A stretch of 20,312 nucleotides of DNA from Pseudomonadota bacterium (GCA_005772945.1 SXIE01000357.1:1-20312); one strand, 5' to 3'; positions 7,089 through 15,531 are shown, counted from the first letter of the stretch. Numbers and translations: made by a program. The notes: generated by a model not told the origin, from the letters alone.

Positions 7089-8428
7089 AAGACGGCTCCG
7101 AAGAACCCGTCCATGCCGTGGCGATGGGGATAGGTTCGGAGCGCGTCGCCGCTCGGGGAGAGCAGGCCCTCGACGTGGGCGCGCCCAAGGATCTCTTTCG
7201 GCGAGACCGGCTCGAACTCGGGCATCGCCTTCACGAGCTCCGCGAGCACGTCCTCGTTCTCGGCGCGGAAGATCGTGCAGGTTGCATAAATCAACCGACC
7301 GCCCGGCTTCACGAGCGTCGCGGCGCGCTTGGCGATCGCGAGTTGGCGCGCCGGTAGGGCCGTGATGAAGTCCTCGCCGAGCCGCCAGCGCGCCTCGGGA
7401 TTGCGTCTGAGCGCGCCGACCCCGGAACACGGCGCGTCGACCAGCACGCGATCGGCTTTCCCGATCAGCGGCGCCACCTCGAGCGGGAACGGTTGGTCCT
7501 CGTTGCCGACCGAAATCCAGCGATGGTTCGAGAGTCCCGCGCGTCGTGCACGTCGCCCGAGCTCTTCGAGCTTCTTGGCGTCGACGTCCATGGCGATGAG
7601 CCGCCCGCGCCCGCCCATGGCGGCTCCGAGCCCCAAGGTCTTCCCGCCCGCACCCGCGCACGCGTCGATGACGAGCCCATGCGGCGGCGGCAAGACGAGC
7701 GCCGCGACCAACTGCGAGGCCTCGTCCTGCACCTCGAAGAGCCCCGCCTTGAACGCCTTCAGCCCAAACGCGTTGACGCGCGTTGTCGCGACGAGCCCGT
7801 CCTCGGACCAGCGCGTCGGCTCGGTCTCGACGTTCTCGACCTTCAACTTCTCGGCCAGCTCGGCGCGCGTCCCCTTCAGCCGATTCGCACGCAGCGTCAT
7901 CGGCGCACGCTCGTTGAGAGCCGCCATGCACGCCTCGGCCTCGGTGCCCAGCTCGGCGATGAGCCGCGCCGCAAGCCAGTCCGGGACCGATTGTTGGAGT
8001 GCAAACCTTTTCACCGGCTCGCCGATGCGCTCGATCGACGCGAACGTCCGCAGGACCTTCGGCCAGTCGATCTCCGGGCGCTCGGCCTTGGCCAGATCCA
8101 TCGGCCAGTTCTCGAAGCCCACGCGATAGACGAACCAATCGAGCAGCGCCCGACTCGGTGCCACGGCACGCCCTGGCTCGGGCGGCTCGACCCCGACCGC
8201 GGCCAACACATGATCGATCGTGCGCACGCGCCGGACCAGCCCGTAGAGCGCCTCGGCGACGATCCGCCGCTCGGCCGAGTGGAGCTCCTTGGCCTCGCGA
8301 AACGCGTGCGCCAGCCGCTCGGTCACGAAGCGCCAATCGCCGCGCGTCTCGGACCAAAGATCGGCGAGCACCCGCCGCACGCGATAGTCCGACGGCCGAA
8401 AGCCACCGGTCCACTCGGACTCACTCAT
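7073..8428 (-). CDS. RsmB/RsmF-family rRNA (cytosine-C5)-methyltransferase
   Basis: A 451-residue protein of the NOL1/NOP2/Sun (RsmB) family, which transfers a methyl group from S-adenosylmethionine to C5 of cytosine in RNA, usually rRNA. The N-terminal ~100 residues are helical (SAERRIVAEALYGLVRRVRT) and resemble the NusB-like RNA-binding domain of RsmB. The SAM-binding loop is DACAGAGGKTLGLGA. Two catalytic cysteines are present: C334 in VDAPCSGVG (motif IV, enzyme release) and C384 in IYATCTIFRAENE (motif VI, nucleophile), followed by the usual C-terminal HGMDGFFGAVLRR. All key motifs are intact, so it should be active. The exact target base cannot be read from sequence. Its ATG overlaps the stop of the upstream Mur-ligase gene by ATGA, so translation is probably coupled. 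Confidence 0.93.
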   Translation of the reverse strand: MSESEWTGGFRPSDYRVRRVLADLWSETRGDWRFVTERLAHAFREAKELHSAERRIVAEALYGLVRRVRTIDHVLAAVGVEPPEPGRAVAPSRALLDWFVYRVGFENWPMDLAKAERPEIDWPKVLRTFASIERIGEPVKRFALQQSVPDWLAARLIAELGTEAEACMAALNERAPMTLRANRLKGTRAELAEKLKVENVETEPTRWSEDGLVATTRVNAFGLKAFKAGLFEVQDEASQLVAALVLPPPHGLVIDACAGAGGKTLGLGAAMGGRGRLIAMDVDAKKLEELGRRARRAGLSNHRWISVGNEDQPFPLEVAPLIGKADRVLVDAPCSGVGALRRNPEARWRLGEDFITALPARQLAIAKRAATLVKPGGRLIYATCTIFRAENEDVLAELVKAMPEFEPVSPKEILGRAHVEGLLSPSGDALRTYPHRHGMDGFFGAVLRRRG

Positions 8429-10242
8429 GCCGGAACCGCCCCATGCTCGGCGAGCCAGCGACGGACCGCTTCGCGCTCGATGTGAACCAGATGCACAATC
8501 AAGTCACCCGGGCGCGCCCATAGCATGGCCGCATCGAGCGACGCGAGTTCATCCGCCACATCGACCACATTCTCGGGCGCCATCCCGAGCGCGTGCGCCG
8601 CCTTGCGCAACACCGCCGCAGCCTCGCCCGGCGCGCGTCCGCGTTCATATCCGGGCAAGGGCCGCAGGTGGATCCGCGAAGGCCCCGCCACGATGACCTC
8701 GTGCATGAGCGCCTCGAGGTCGTGATCACTTCGATCGCCCGCCTGCCCGAGACATACGAGCAGCCGCGAGTCCGGCACCGCCGTGAGGAGTTTGCGCCAG
8801 ATGCCGCGCACCGCGCGCGCACCGTGCGCGTTGTGACCGAAGTCCATGAGCAGGCGCACGCCTCCTGTTTCGCTCGCGAAGAGCGCGCCGAGCGCTTGCC
8901 CGCGACGAATGACATAGAGCTCGGCGCGACCCGGGTTGTCGTCGGGGCTGCGGCCGAAGCTGGCGAGTCCCAGGCGAATGACCTCGGGGTCGACCCCGAG
9001 CGCGAGCGCAGCCGCAGCGGCCGCTAGAGCATTGCCGAGGTTGTGGCGCGCGGCGCCGCCGAAGGCGATCGGGATCTCGTTCACGCCGGCGAGCCGCACC
9101 TCGCGCGCGCCGTCGGCGATATAGAGCGCCTCGCCGTCGGCAAAGAGCGCGCGGCCGCCTGCCCGACGATGCTGCGCGAGCGTCTCCGAATGCGGGTCGA
9201 GCCCGAAGAGGACCCACGCGCCGAGGCCATCGCCGCCGCCGCCAGCCGCATCGGTCATGCGCGCGCGCAGCACCGCGTGCGGATCGTCGGCGTTGAGCAC
9301 GCGCGTGCCGCCCGGTCGCACGGCCGTCCAAACGGTCCCCTTGGCGGCGGCCATGCCGCTGAGATCGGTCACGCCATGCTCGCCGAAGTGATCCTCGCCG
9401 ACGTTCGTGACGACCGCCACGTCCGCGCCCGAGAGCGCGAGCCCGCGCCGCAGCATCCCGCCACGCGCCGTCTCGAGCACCGCGGCCGTGACCTCACGAT
9501 GGCGCAGCACCTTGCGCGCCGCGCCGGGGCCGGTCCAATCGCCCTTCTCGACGACCTTGTCGCCGACCGCGATCGCGTCGGTCGAGGACATGCCAACGAC
9601 GTGGCCAGCGAGGGTGAGGATCCGCGACACGAGCCGCGACGTGGTCGTCTTGCCGTTCGTGCCGGTGACCAGCACCGTCGGGATCGCGCGATACAAGGAC
9701 CAATCGAGTTCACCCTCGGGCAACGCGCGCACCGGCCAGGTCGCCGAGTGCACACCCATCCCGAGCGAGACCTCGTCGTCATCCCAGAAGAACGGCACAC
9801 CGCGCCGCCGCGCTTCCCCTTCGAGCGCGACCAGCGCGAGGTTCTCGTCCGCCAGGACGCGCGCCAAATACGCGGCGATGAGCGGCTCGAGGTGCCCCGC
9901 GACAGACTCCCCCGCAGCGACCAGCTTCGCCGTCTCCTCGACCAGATCGACGAGCGCATAGAGCCGATCGATGCGCTCCGGCACGGCCAGCGCCAAGCCT
10001 CCTGGCCAACGCCGCACCCGCGGCTCCGCCGGGTGCCCGATGCGTGCGAGAACATCGTTCACACTCTCGACGAGCGCCGCGATCAACGCGTCCTCGGCCT
10101 CGCCGCTCTCGGCTGGCGTGAACGTACACTCGATCACGGCGCCGGCCCCGACCACCCAACCCGGCGCGTCGGGCACGTCGGGCGTGCGCCGCGAAAGCTC
10201 GAGGTTCGGCCCCGTCAGGCGGCGCGCGTCGGCGACGAGCAT
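8425..10242 (-). CDS. Cyanophycin-synthetase-like Mur ligase lacking the ATP-grasp domain (CphA'-like)
   Basis: A 605-residue protein. ATG 10242 has a strong GGAGGAG ribosome binding site, and the protein begins MLVADARRLTGPNL, the same opening (RR-x-x-GPNL) as the CphA encoded just upstream. Residues 1-~185 match the CphA N-terminal domain in layout and end with a stretch resembling the region where CphA's ATP-grasp domain begins. The ATP-grasp domain itself is absent. Residues ~190-605 are a Mur-ligase domain: VTGTNGKTTTSRL (K198), VLETARGGMLRRGLALS, VVTNVGEDHFGEHG and a C-terminal RLLMDFGHNAHGARAV segment. In CphA the ATP-grasp part adds Asp and the Mur-ligase part adds Arg, so this protein could only do ligation of the second type. 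The CphA HxxEH primer site is also missing here. Operon: 17 bases after cphA and overlapping the methyltransferase. Confidence 0.85.
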   Translation of the reverse strand: MLVADARRLTGPNLELSRRTPDVPDAPGWVVGAGAVIECTFTPAESGEAEDALIAALVESVNDVLARIGHPAEPRVRRWPGGLALAVPERIDRLYALVDLVEETAKLVAAGESVAGHLEPLIAAYLARVLADENLALVALEGEARRRGVPFFWDDDEVSLGMGVHSATWPVRALPEGELDWSLYRAIPTVLVTGTNGKTTTSRLVSRILTLAGHVVGMSSTDAIAVGDKVVEKGDWTGPGAARKVLRHREVTAAVLETARGGMLRRGLALSGADVAVVTNVGEDHFGEHGVTDLSGMAAAKGTVWTAVRPGGTRVLNADDPHAVLRARMTDAAGGGGDGLGAWVLFGLDPHSETLAQHRRAGGRALFADGEALYIADGAREVRLAGVNEIPIAFGGAARHNLGNALAAAAAALALGVDPEVIRLGLASFGRSPDDNPGRAELYVIRRGQALGALFASETGGVRLLMDFGHNAHGARAVRGIWRKLLTAVPDSRLLVCLGQAGDRSDHDLEALMHEVIVAGPSRIHLRPLPGYERGRAPGEAAAVLRKAAHALGMAPENVVDVADELASLDAAMLWARPGDLIVHLVHIEREAVRRWLAEHGAVPA

Positions 10243-10259
10243 CGTCGTTCTCCTCCGAG

Positions 10260-13064
10260 TCAATCGTCCGTTTCGCGCGCCAGCCGCACGCCGCGCGCGT
10301 CTTCGATGAGCTCGCCGAGCCCCGAGTCGGATGCGACCGGCGCGCCCGAAAAGAGCCTGGGATCCACGACGTTCACCGTCGCGGCCGAGGTCGCCTTCAC
10401 CTCGCTCGCGGAGGCGTTGAACTTCGTGACCTGCTTCCAACAGCGGTTGATCTGGTCCCCGAAGATCAGCAGCAGATCGTCACGCGCCGCCGCGCGCAGT
10501 GCCTGATCGACGCACTCGCGCTCGTCCGGAATGATGGTGATGCGCCCGGGATCGACGCCCGCCGCGACCAGCCCGGCATGCAGCATCTCGGGCACTTCAG
10601 TCGGTCCGCGGCCGCGCGCGTCGTCGTCGCGCTTGATGAAGATCTGGTCGAAGACGTTCGGCTCGCCCATGATCCTGGCGATCTCGAGGATGTCCTCGTT
10701 GCGTCGATCGCCCGGCGCCGCCAGCACACATAGACGCCGACCGGCGACATCGAGGCGCTTCACCAAATCGACCATCGCCCTTACGGCCGCCGGGTTATGA
10801 CCATAGTCGAGGATCACGCGGAAGGGCAGCTCGTCATAGACGTTGAGGCGCCCCGGCACCTGGAAATAACTCGTGTCGAACGTGCGCAGCGCCTGACGGA
10901 TATTGTCGACGCGAACCCCCATCGCATACGCCATCAGCGAGGCCGCGAGCGCGTTCTGCACGTTGTGCATCGCCTTGCCCTCGAGCGTCGCCGGGATGAG
11001 ATGCGTCCAGAGCAGTGGCACGTGATTGCCCGCATCATAGAGCGTCATCATGTGACCGTTGATGCCCTCTTCGAGCACCATCGCCATACCGCCCACGCGT
11101 ATATGACGGCGCACGAGCTCGTTACGCGGGTTCATCGTAAAATAGCCGATACGCTTGGCGGGCGCGTGATCCGCCATGCGCAGGCACAGCATATCGTCGG
11201 CATTCAAGATCGCGGCGTCGCGCGCGACTTCGATGACGACGCGCTTCACCTCGGCGAGCTGGTCGATGGTCTCGATGCCCTTCATGCCGAGGTGATCCTC
11301 GGAGATATTGAGCACGCAGCCGACGTTGCAGTCACGGTAGCCGAGGCCCGCGCGCAGGATCCCGCCGCGCGCCGTCTCGAGCACCGCGAGATCCACGGTT
11401 GGATCGCGGAGCACCATCTGCGCCGAGGTCGGCCCGGTCATGTCGCCGCTGACCGTGCGCTCGCCGTCGATATAAACGCCGTCGGTGGTCGTGAGTCCGA
11501 CGGTGCGACCGCACATCTTATGGATATGCGCGAGCATACGCGCGGTCGTGGTCTTGCCGTTCGTGCCGGTCACGGCGGCGATGGGGATCCGCGCCGAGGT
11601 CCCCTGCGGGAACAGCATCTCCATGACGGGCCCGGCGACGTCGCGCGGGCGACCCTCGGTCGGCGCGACGTGCATGCGGAAACCGGGGGCCGCGTTGACC
11701 TCGCAGATGGCGCCTCCCGCCTCTTTGTAGGACTTCGTGATGTCGGGGCAGAGGAAGTCGATGCCGGCGACGTCCAGCCCGATCGCGAGCGCGGCGCGCT
11801 TGGCCATCTCGCGGTTGTCGTGGTGGCAGACGTCGGTCTGGTCGATGGCCGTCCCGCCGGTCGAGAGGTTGCCGGTCGAGCGCAGATAAAACACCTTGGC
11901 GTCCGGTAAGACGGTCTCGAGCGTGACGTTCGCTTCGATCATCAAACGCTCGGCCTGGTGGTCGACCTCGAGGCGGGTCAGCACTTTTTCGTGGCCGATG
12001 CCGCGGCGCGGATCGGAGTTCACGAGGTCGATGAGCTGCTGAATCGTGTGCACGCCGTCGCCCACGACATGGCCTGGGACGCGCTTGGCGACCGCGATGA
12101 GCTCGCCGTTGACGACCAGCATGCGGTGGTCGAAGCCGGTGATCATCTTCTCGACGACGCAGGTGCGACCGGTGATCTGCGACGCGGTCTGGTACGCCTG
12201 ATCGACCATCTCGGCATTCGTGAGATCGAGGCACACGCCGCGCCCGTGGTTCGCGTTATACGGCTTGACGACGACCGGATAGCCGATGCGCTCGGCTGAG
12301 CGAATGGCCTCGCGCGTATTGCGCACGAGCTCCTGACGCGGCACCGGCAGCCCGAGGTCGGCCAGAATCTTATTGGTCTGTTCTTTATCCGACGCGATCT
12401 CCACCGCGATATGACGCGTCTCGGACGTGACCGTCGCCTGGATGCGTTTCTGAAAGCGGCCGTGCCCGAACTGCACCAGCGAGTAGTCGTTGAGGCGGAT
12501 CCAGGGGATGTCGCGCTCCTCGGCGGCGCGGATGAGGGAGGCCGTCGAGGGACCGAATTGGCGGCGCTGAGCGAGCTCGATCAGCTCCTTGAGCGCGAGG
12601 TCGAACGCGAAGTCGGGCGGCACTTGAACGTCGGCGGCGCGCAGCTCGGACGGCAGGCAACTGCCGATGAGCTTGAGTCCGAGGTCGGCGGCGGCGAGGC
12701 CGACGCGCTCTTCGTCGAAGGCATAAACGATATGGTACTCGCCGGCCGTGCCGGTCCCGCGCGTCTTGCCGAACGTCACCTTGGCGCCGGCGCGCTGCTG
12801 CAGCTCGATCGCGACGTGCTCGAGGACGTGCCCGAGCCAGGTGCCCTCGTGTTCATGGAGGCGGCGGATAAAACCGCCTGCCGTACCATAACTGCAAGTG
12901 TGCTCGGCGAGCGTCGGCAAGGCCGAAACGAGCGCACCATTGAACCCGCCGATGCGCGCGGAAGGCCACGCTTCGAGCGCCCCGAGCTCGGCCGTGAGGC
13001 GGATGCACGGAAAGTGGGCATAGAGGTTCGGGCCCCGGTAGACCCGGCGTTCGGTGATCTTCAT
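10260..13064 (-). CDS. cphA: Cyanophycin synthetase
   Basis: A 934-residue enzyme that polymerises aspartate and arginine into cyanophycin (multi-L-arginyl-poly-L-aspartate), using ATP for each addition. Start ATG 13064 has GGAGAG a few bases upstream; a longer in-frame start at TTG 13076 is less likely. Three domains are seen: N domain (~1-160, RRVYRGPNLYAHFP), ATP-grasp (~161-485, with NANHGRGVCLDL and CEVNAAPGFRMH, whose Glu and Asn bind Mg), and Mur ligase (~490-934, AVTGTNGKTTTARM with K504, VLETARGGILRAGLGY, NISEDHLGMKG, FRVILDYGHNPAAVRAMV). H79, E82 and H83 in LGHVLEHVAIEL form the HxxEH site associated with primer production. Length is close to characterised CphA1 enzymes. First gene of a three-gene operon; no cyanophycinase lies in the window. 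Confidence 0.96.
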   Translation of the reverse strand: MKITERRVYRGPNLYAHFPCIRLTAELGALEAWPSARIGGFNGALVSALPTLAEHTCSYGTAGGFIRRLHEHEGTWLGHVLEHVAIELQQRAGAKVTFGKTRGTGTAGEYHIVYAFDEERVGLAAADLGLKLIGSCLPSELRAADVQVPPDFAFDLALKELIELAQRRQFGPSTASLIRAAEERDIPWIRLNDYSLVQFGHGRFQKRIQATVTSETRHIAVEIASDKEQTNKILADLGLPVPRQELVRNTREAIRSAERIGYPVVVKPYNANHGRGVCLDLTNAEMVDQAYQTASQITGRTCVVEKMITGFDHRMLVVNGELIAVAKRVPGHVVGDGVHTIQQLIDLVNSDPRRGIGHEKVLTRLEVDHQAERLMIEANVTLETVLPDAKVFYLRSTGNLSTGGTAIDQTDVCHHDNREMAKRAALAIGLDVAGIDFLCPDITKSYKEAGGAICEVNAAPGFRMHVAPTEGRPRDVAGPVMEMLFPQGTSARIPIAAVTGTNGKTTTARMLAHIHKMCGRTVGLTTTDGVYIDGERTVSGDMTGPTSAQMVLRDPTVDLAVLETARGGILRAGLGYRDCNVGCVLNISEDHLGMKGIETIDQLAEVKRVVIEVARDAAILNADDMLCLRMADHAPAKRIGYFTMNPRNELVRRHIRVGGMAMVLEEGINGHMMTLYDAGNHVPLLWTHLIPATLEGKAMHNVQNALAASLMAYAMGVRVDNIRQALRTFDTSYFQVPGRLNVYDELPFRVILDYGHNPAAVRAMVDLVKRLDVAGRRLCVLAAPGDRRNEDILEIARIMGEPNVFDQIFIKRDDDARGRGPTEVPEMLHAGLVAAGVDPGRITIIPDERECVDQALRAAARDDLLLIFGDQINRCWKQVTKFNASASEVKATSAATVNVVDPRLFSGAPVASDSGLGELIEDARGVRLARETDD

Positions 13065-13205
13065 CGTGCTCTCCAAGCGACGGCGCGAGCGCCCGCGAAT
13101 GTCGCACCTTCCCGGTGGCGCGGCAACACGGCGCTGACCGCCAAGTCACGGGGCTTTTACACGGCGCTTGGCGCGCGAGGCGCAGAGTCGTTCGCGGAGG
13201 TCCCC
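13065..13205. promoter_or_regulatory. Divergent intergenic region upstream of cphA and the repeat-protein gene
   Basis: This 141-base gap must hold the start signals of the cphA operon (minus) and the repeat-protein gene (plus). A weak minus-strand candidate is TTGCCG, a 17-base spacer, then GACATT. I see no convincing operator. The plus-strand gene has GGAGG (13196-13200) five bases before its ATG. Confidence 0.35.
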
Positions 13206-13835
13206 ATGCACACGCTTCTCTTGACGTTGACCCTCTTCATGACGTCCGCGGATCCGGCGCGCGACGCGCTCCTACAACGCTTCGACGCGGCACGTGCGCG
13301 CCTGGCTGCCGCCGATCTTGCGACCCTCGAGAGCGCCGTCCAAGCGCTCGAACGGACGATCGGCGCCCGCGGCTCGCCCCAGCACGACCACGACCGAGGC
13401 GCTTACGGCGACGATCGGAGCCGCTGTCTCGAGCGCCAGATCGAGAGCTTCCAGCGCGCAGGCCACAGCCTCGACTCCGCCGCAGGACGCGGACGCGCTG
13501 CCTGCGCGGGTGCGGACGTCGCGCTGCTCGACGACCTCATCGAGGCCTACCGCAACGGCGGCTACTCCCTCGATTCTGCCGTCGCGCGCGCCCGAGTGGC
13601 GGCTGCCGATCCAGGGCTCGCCTTCAAAGTGGAGCCCTTCACGACGGTCCGCCGCGCCTACCAGACCCAAGGGCACAGCCTCGACGCCGCCGTGACACGG
13701 ACGCGCGACCTTCTTCGGCCGCTCAGCGTCGGCGGCGCGCGTTGCGTCGTTCAGATGTATCCGCGCTTCAGCCAGCAAGGTCACGCACTCGACTCGGCAC
13801 TCCGCCGCGCGGCCGAGACCTGTGCGGGCAACTAA
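13206..13835 (+). CDS. Secreted protein with four GHSLDSA-type repeats
   Basis: A 209-residue protein. ATG 13206 has GGAGG five bases upstream. Residues 1-~15 are a short hydrophobic signal-like segment (MHTLLLTLTLFMTSA). Residues ~20-56 are a charged helical region (LLQRFDAARARLAAADLATL). The rest holds four copies of a motif of the form (F/Y)xxxG(H/Y)(S/A)LD(S/A)A followed by a basic helix: FQRAGHSLDSAAGRGR, YRNGGYSLDSAVARAR, YQTQGHSLDAAVTRTR and FSQQGHALDSALRRA. The motif glycines are at 86, 119, 156 and 192, a period of 33-37 residues, so each repeat is probably one helical hairpin. Four cysteines lie outside the motif itself. I know no named family for it. It is divergent from cphA and convergent with the PQQ-like gene. 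Confidence 0.75.
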   Translation: MHTLLLTLTLFMTSADPARDALLQRFDAARARLAAADLATLESAVQALERTIGARGSPQHDHDRGAYGDDRSRCLERQIESFQRAGHSLDSAAGRGRAACAGADVALLDDLIEAYRNGGYSLDSAVARARVAAADPGLAFKVEPFTTVRRAYQTQGHSLDAAVTRTRDLLRPLSVGGARCVVQMYPRFSQQGHALDSALRRAAETCAGN

Positions 13836-13841
13836 ACGCCC

Positions 13842-15047
13842 TCAGTTCGGAAAGCGCTTCAAATACAGCTGCCGCTCGCCTTCCTGCGTCGCGACCCAGA
13901 GCACGGAGCGCGACGTCGAGCGCAGCGCCACGAACTGCTGACCGAGCGCGAGCGGCTGCTGCACGAGGATCTGCCCACCTACGCTCGCCACGACGAAGCC
14001 GGTCTGGGTCGCGATCCCGACCTCGCCCTTGCCGCCACCAACGCCCGTGGGCTCGTCGGTCAGCTCCAGCGCCTTGGTCCAGCGCGGCTTGCCGGTCTTC
14101 GGCGCCAACGCGCCCCAGGTCGTGCCGCTGTCGCTGCGAAGCGCGAACGCGCCGCCGTCGTCGCCCCAGTCGACCAGCTCGCCTTTCTGCTCGGGACGCC
14201 GCCACAGCGTCTTGCCGGTCAGCGCGTCGTAGCCCACCGAGAAGCCGTCTTCCGGGCGCCCGACGATGACCCCATCGACCCCGTCGAGGTCGTACGAGTA
14301 GCCCGCGAACGGCACGGACCAGCGCGGCTTCATGGACTTGAGGCCCTTGACGGCCGGCCCGCCGATCGCCAGCGCGAGCATGACGCGCCCGGGGTCGTCG
14401 CCGTCGACGTCGATGCGCTCGAGGCCGCCGTCCTTGCCGATCGGGAGCTCCATCGAGTCCTGCTTCATCTTGTCGGAGCTCTTCACGAAGAGCGCGAGCG
14501 GTCCCTCGGACGTCTCGATCGCCGCCTCCAAGACGGCGCCGCCGGTGTCCCAGCGCGCGACCTCGGTGCCCTTCACGGCGTCGAGCACGGCGACCTGCTG
14601 ATTGTCGATGCTGACGGCCACGCGCGACCCGGCCGCCACGGTCACGTAGACGGGGCGCGGATCCGTGAAGCGCCACGCCTCTGCGCCGGTGGCGAGATCG
14701 ACCCCGATGACGAGCTGCTCGACATTGCAGACGATGCGCCCGGCGGCCGCCGCGGGTCGCAGCTCGGTGAAGTGGTCGTAATCGGGGCACGCGTGGTCGG
14801 CGGTCCACTTGACGCGCCCGTCGTCGTCGATGGCCGTCCAGCGCGCGGGCTTGGAGGCGTCGTCGCTCTCGACGATGACGACGTGCACCTTGTCGGTGCC
14901 GGTCGTGAAGACGTTACCTTTATAGAGGCGGTCGGGTAGACCCATCGGCTGCGGGAGGGCCACGCCCTCGGGCCCGACGACGCGATCGCCGGCGTGGGCG
15001 CTTGCGGGGCCGATGAGAACAAAGGCGGCGGCGAGGAAGGATCGCAT
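13842..15047 (-). CDS. Secreted PQQ-like beta-propeller protein
   Basis: A 401-residue protein. ATG 15047 is preceded by GGAG at 6 bases and gives a clear signal peptide (MRSFLAAAFVLIGPASAHAG, cleavage at AHA-GD). A longer frame upstream to 15248 has no signal-like start, and a second ATG 12 bases earlier is worse placed. The mature protein shows repeated blade strands of the type xDxxTGxxxWxx: DDDGRVKWTAD, DLATGAEAWRFTD, DAVKGTEVARWD, DALTGKTLWRRP and PKTGKPRWTKAL. These are the PQQ-like or BamB-like propeller repeats, here without evidence for a bound PQQ or a dehydrogenase active site. Likely periplasmic or surface-exposed; the partner is unknown. It ends 6 bases from the convergent repeat-protein gene, and its 5' side faces a long non-coding gap. 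Confidence 0.8.
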   Translation of the reverse strand: MRSFLAAAFVLIGPASAHAGDRVVGPEGVALPQPMGLPDRLYKGNVFTTGTDKVHVVIVESDDASKPARWTAIDDDGRVKWTADHACPDYDHFTELRPAAAAGRIVCNVEQLVIGVDLATGAEAWRFTDPRPVYVTVAAGSRVAVSIDNQQVAVLDAVKGTEVARWDTGGAVLEAAIETSEGPLALFVKSSDKMKQDSMELPIGKDGGLERIDVDGDDPGRVMLALAIGGPAVKGLKSMKPRWSVPFAGYSYDLDGVDGVIVGRPEDGFSVGYDALTGKTLWRRPEQKGELVDWGDDGGAFALRSDSGTTWGALAPKTGKPRWTKALELTDEPTGVGGGKGEVGIATQTGFVVASVGGQILVQQPLALGQQFVALRSTSRSVLWVATQEGERQLYLKRFPN

Positions 15048-15234
15048 CTTACACTCCATCCGATTAGGCGGCGCGACGACCGCACAGGGGCCGGCGCGCG
15101 GGGGGAGGCTGGGTCCATGCTCCACAGCGGGAGACGCGCGGCGGCGCCGAATCCAAAACCGAGGCCCGGGCGCGTCCAGGGAACTCGGGCTCGAGCGGTC
15201 GCATTCTGGCGCGACGGCATGACTGGCAGTGAGG

Positions 15235-15465
15235 TTGGAGGCGCACACCCGTGTGGGTGCGGCCGAGGTGGTGGCAAGGGGATCGTCGACACCCCGCTCG
15301 GGGGGCGGCGCCGCGGCATGGCGACGGCGTTCTCAGGCCTCGGGCTGGCCACGTGGAATGGGTTGATGTACGTTCCCGGTGCGTGTGGTGGTTCCTCCCT
15401 TCTATTGGCATGTGTTGCGAAGGGAGTCACTCGCGGGGGGCGCTGCCCTCCGCGAGTTTTTGTTT
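15235..15465 (+). ncRNA. Candidate structured RNA or leader ending in an intrinsic terminator
   Basis: This part of the 596-base gap (15048-15643) is rich in hairpins. CACCC..GGGTG forms near 15246-15259. CCGAG (15263-15267) can pair with CTCGG (15297-15301). CTCCCTTC (15395-15402) pairs perfectly with GAAGGGAG (15419-15426). Two bases later comes a strong terminator. No convincing protein-coding frame leads into that terminator, so an untranslated transcript on the plus strand is the simplest reading. Its 5' end is uncertain and I see no clear promoter. It could be a free small RNA, or a regulated leader of the VKOR operon starting 180 bases later. I do not match it to a known RNA family. 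Confidence 0.45.
15429..15465 (+). terminator. Strong Rho-independent terminator
   Basis: ACTCGCGG (15429-15436) pairs perfectly with CCGCGAGT (15450-15457) around a GC-rich loop that can pair further, followed by TTTT, G and TTT (15458-15465). The T-tract is only on the plus strand, so it ends a plus-strand transcript. The annotated genes on that strand begin downstream, which implies an unlisted transcript upstream. Confidence 0.85.
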
Positions 15466-15501
15466 GCACGCATGTCCGCGCAGCACCAGCGCATTCTGGA
15501 A

Positions 15502-15530
15502 TGGACAAATGCGCGCGTCGTTCGTATGGG
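15502..15530 (+). promoter_or_regulatory. Candidate sigma-70-type promoter for the VKOR operon
   Basis: TGGACA at 15502-15507 and TATGGG at 15525-15530 are spaced by exactly 17 bases, just downstream of the terminator and 114 bases before the VKOR-fusion start. Match to the consensus is moderate (five of six and three of six positions). Confidence 0.35.
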
Positions 15531-15531
15531 C

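Noticed and set aside
6882..8414. 510-codon minus-strand open frame overlapping the methyltransferase
   Set aside because: It is in another frame of the same strand; the frame at 7073-8428 has all the RsmB motifs.
15179..15240. Possible sigma-54 promoter (TGGC-type elements) in the long intergenic gap
   Set aside because: No GG/GC pair with the required 10-base spacing and flanking match was found.
15263..15310. Resemblance of CCGAGG..GGC..CTCGG to an S-adenosylhomocysteine riboswitch core
   Set aside because: The conserved core bases and the pseudoknot do not fit well, and the downstream genes are not of the methionine cycle.
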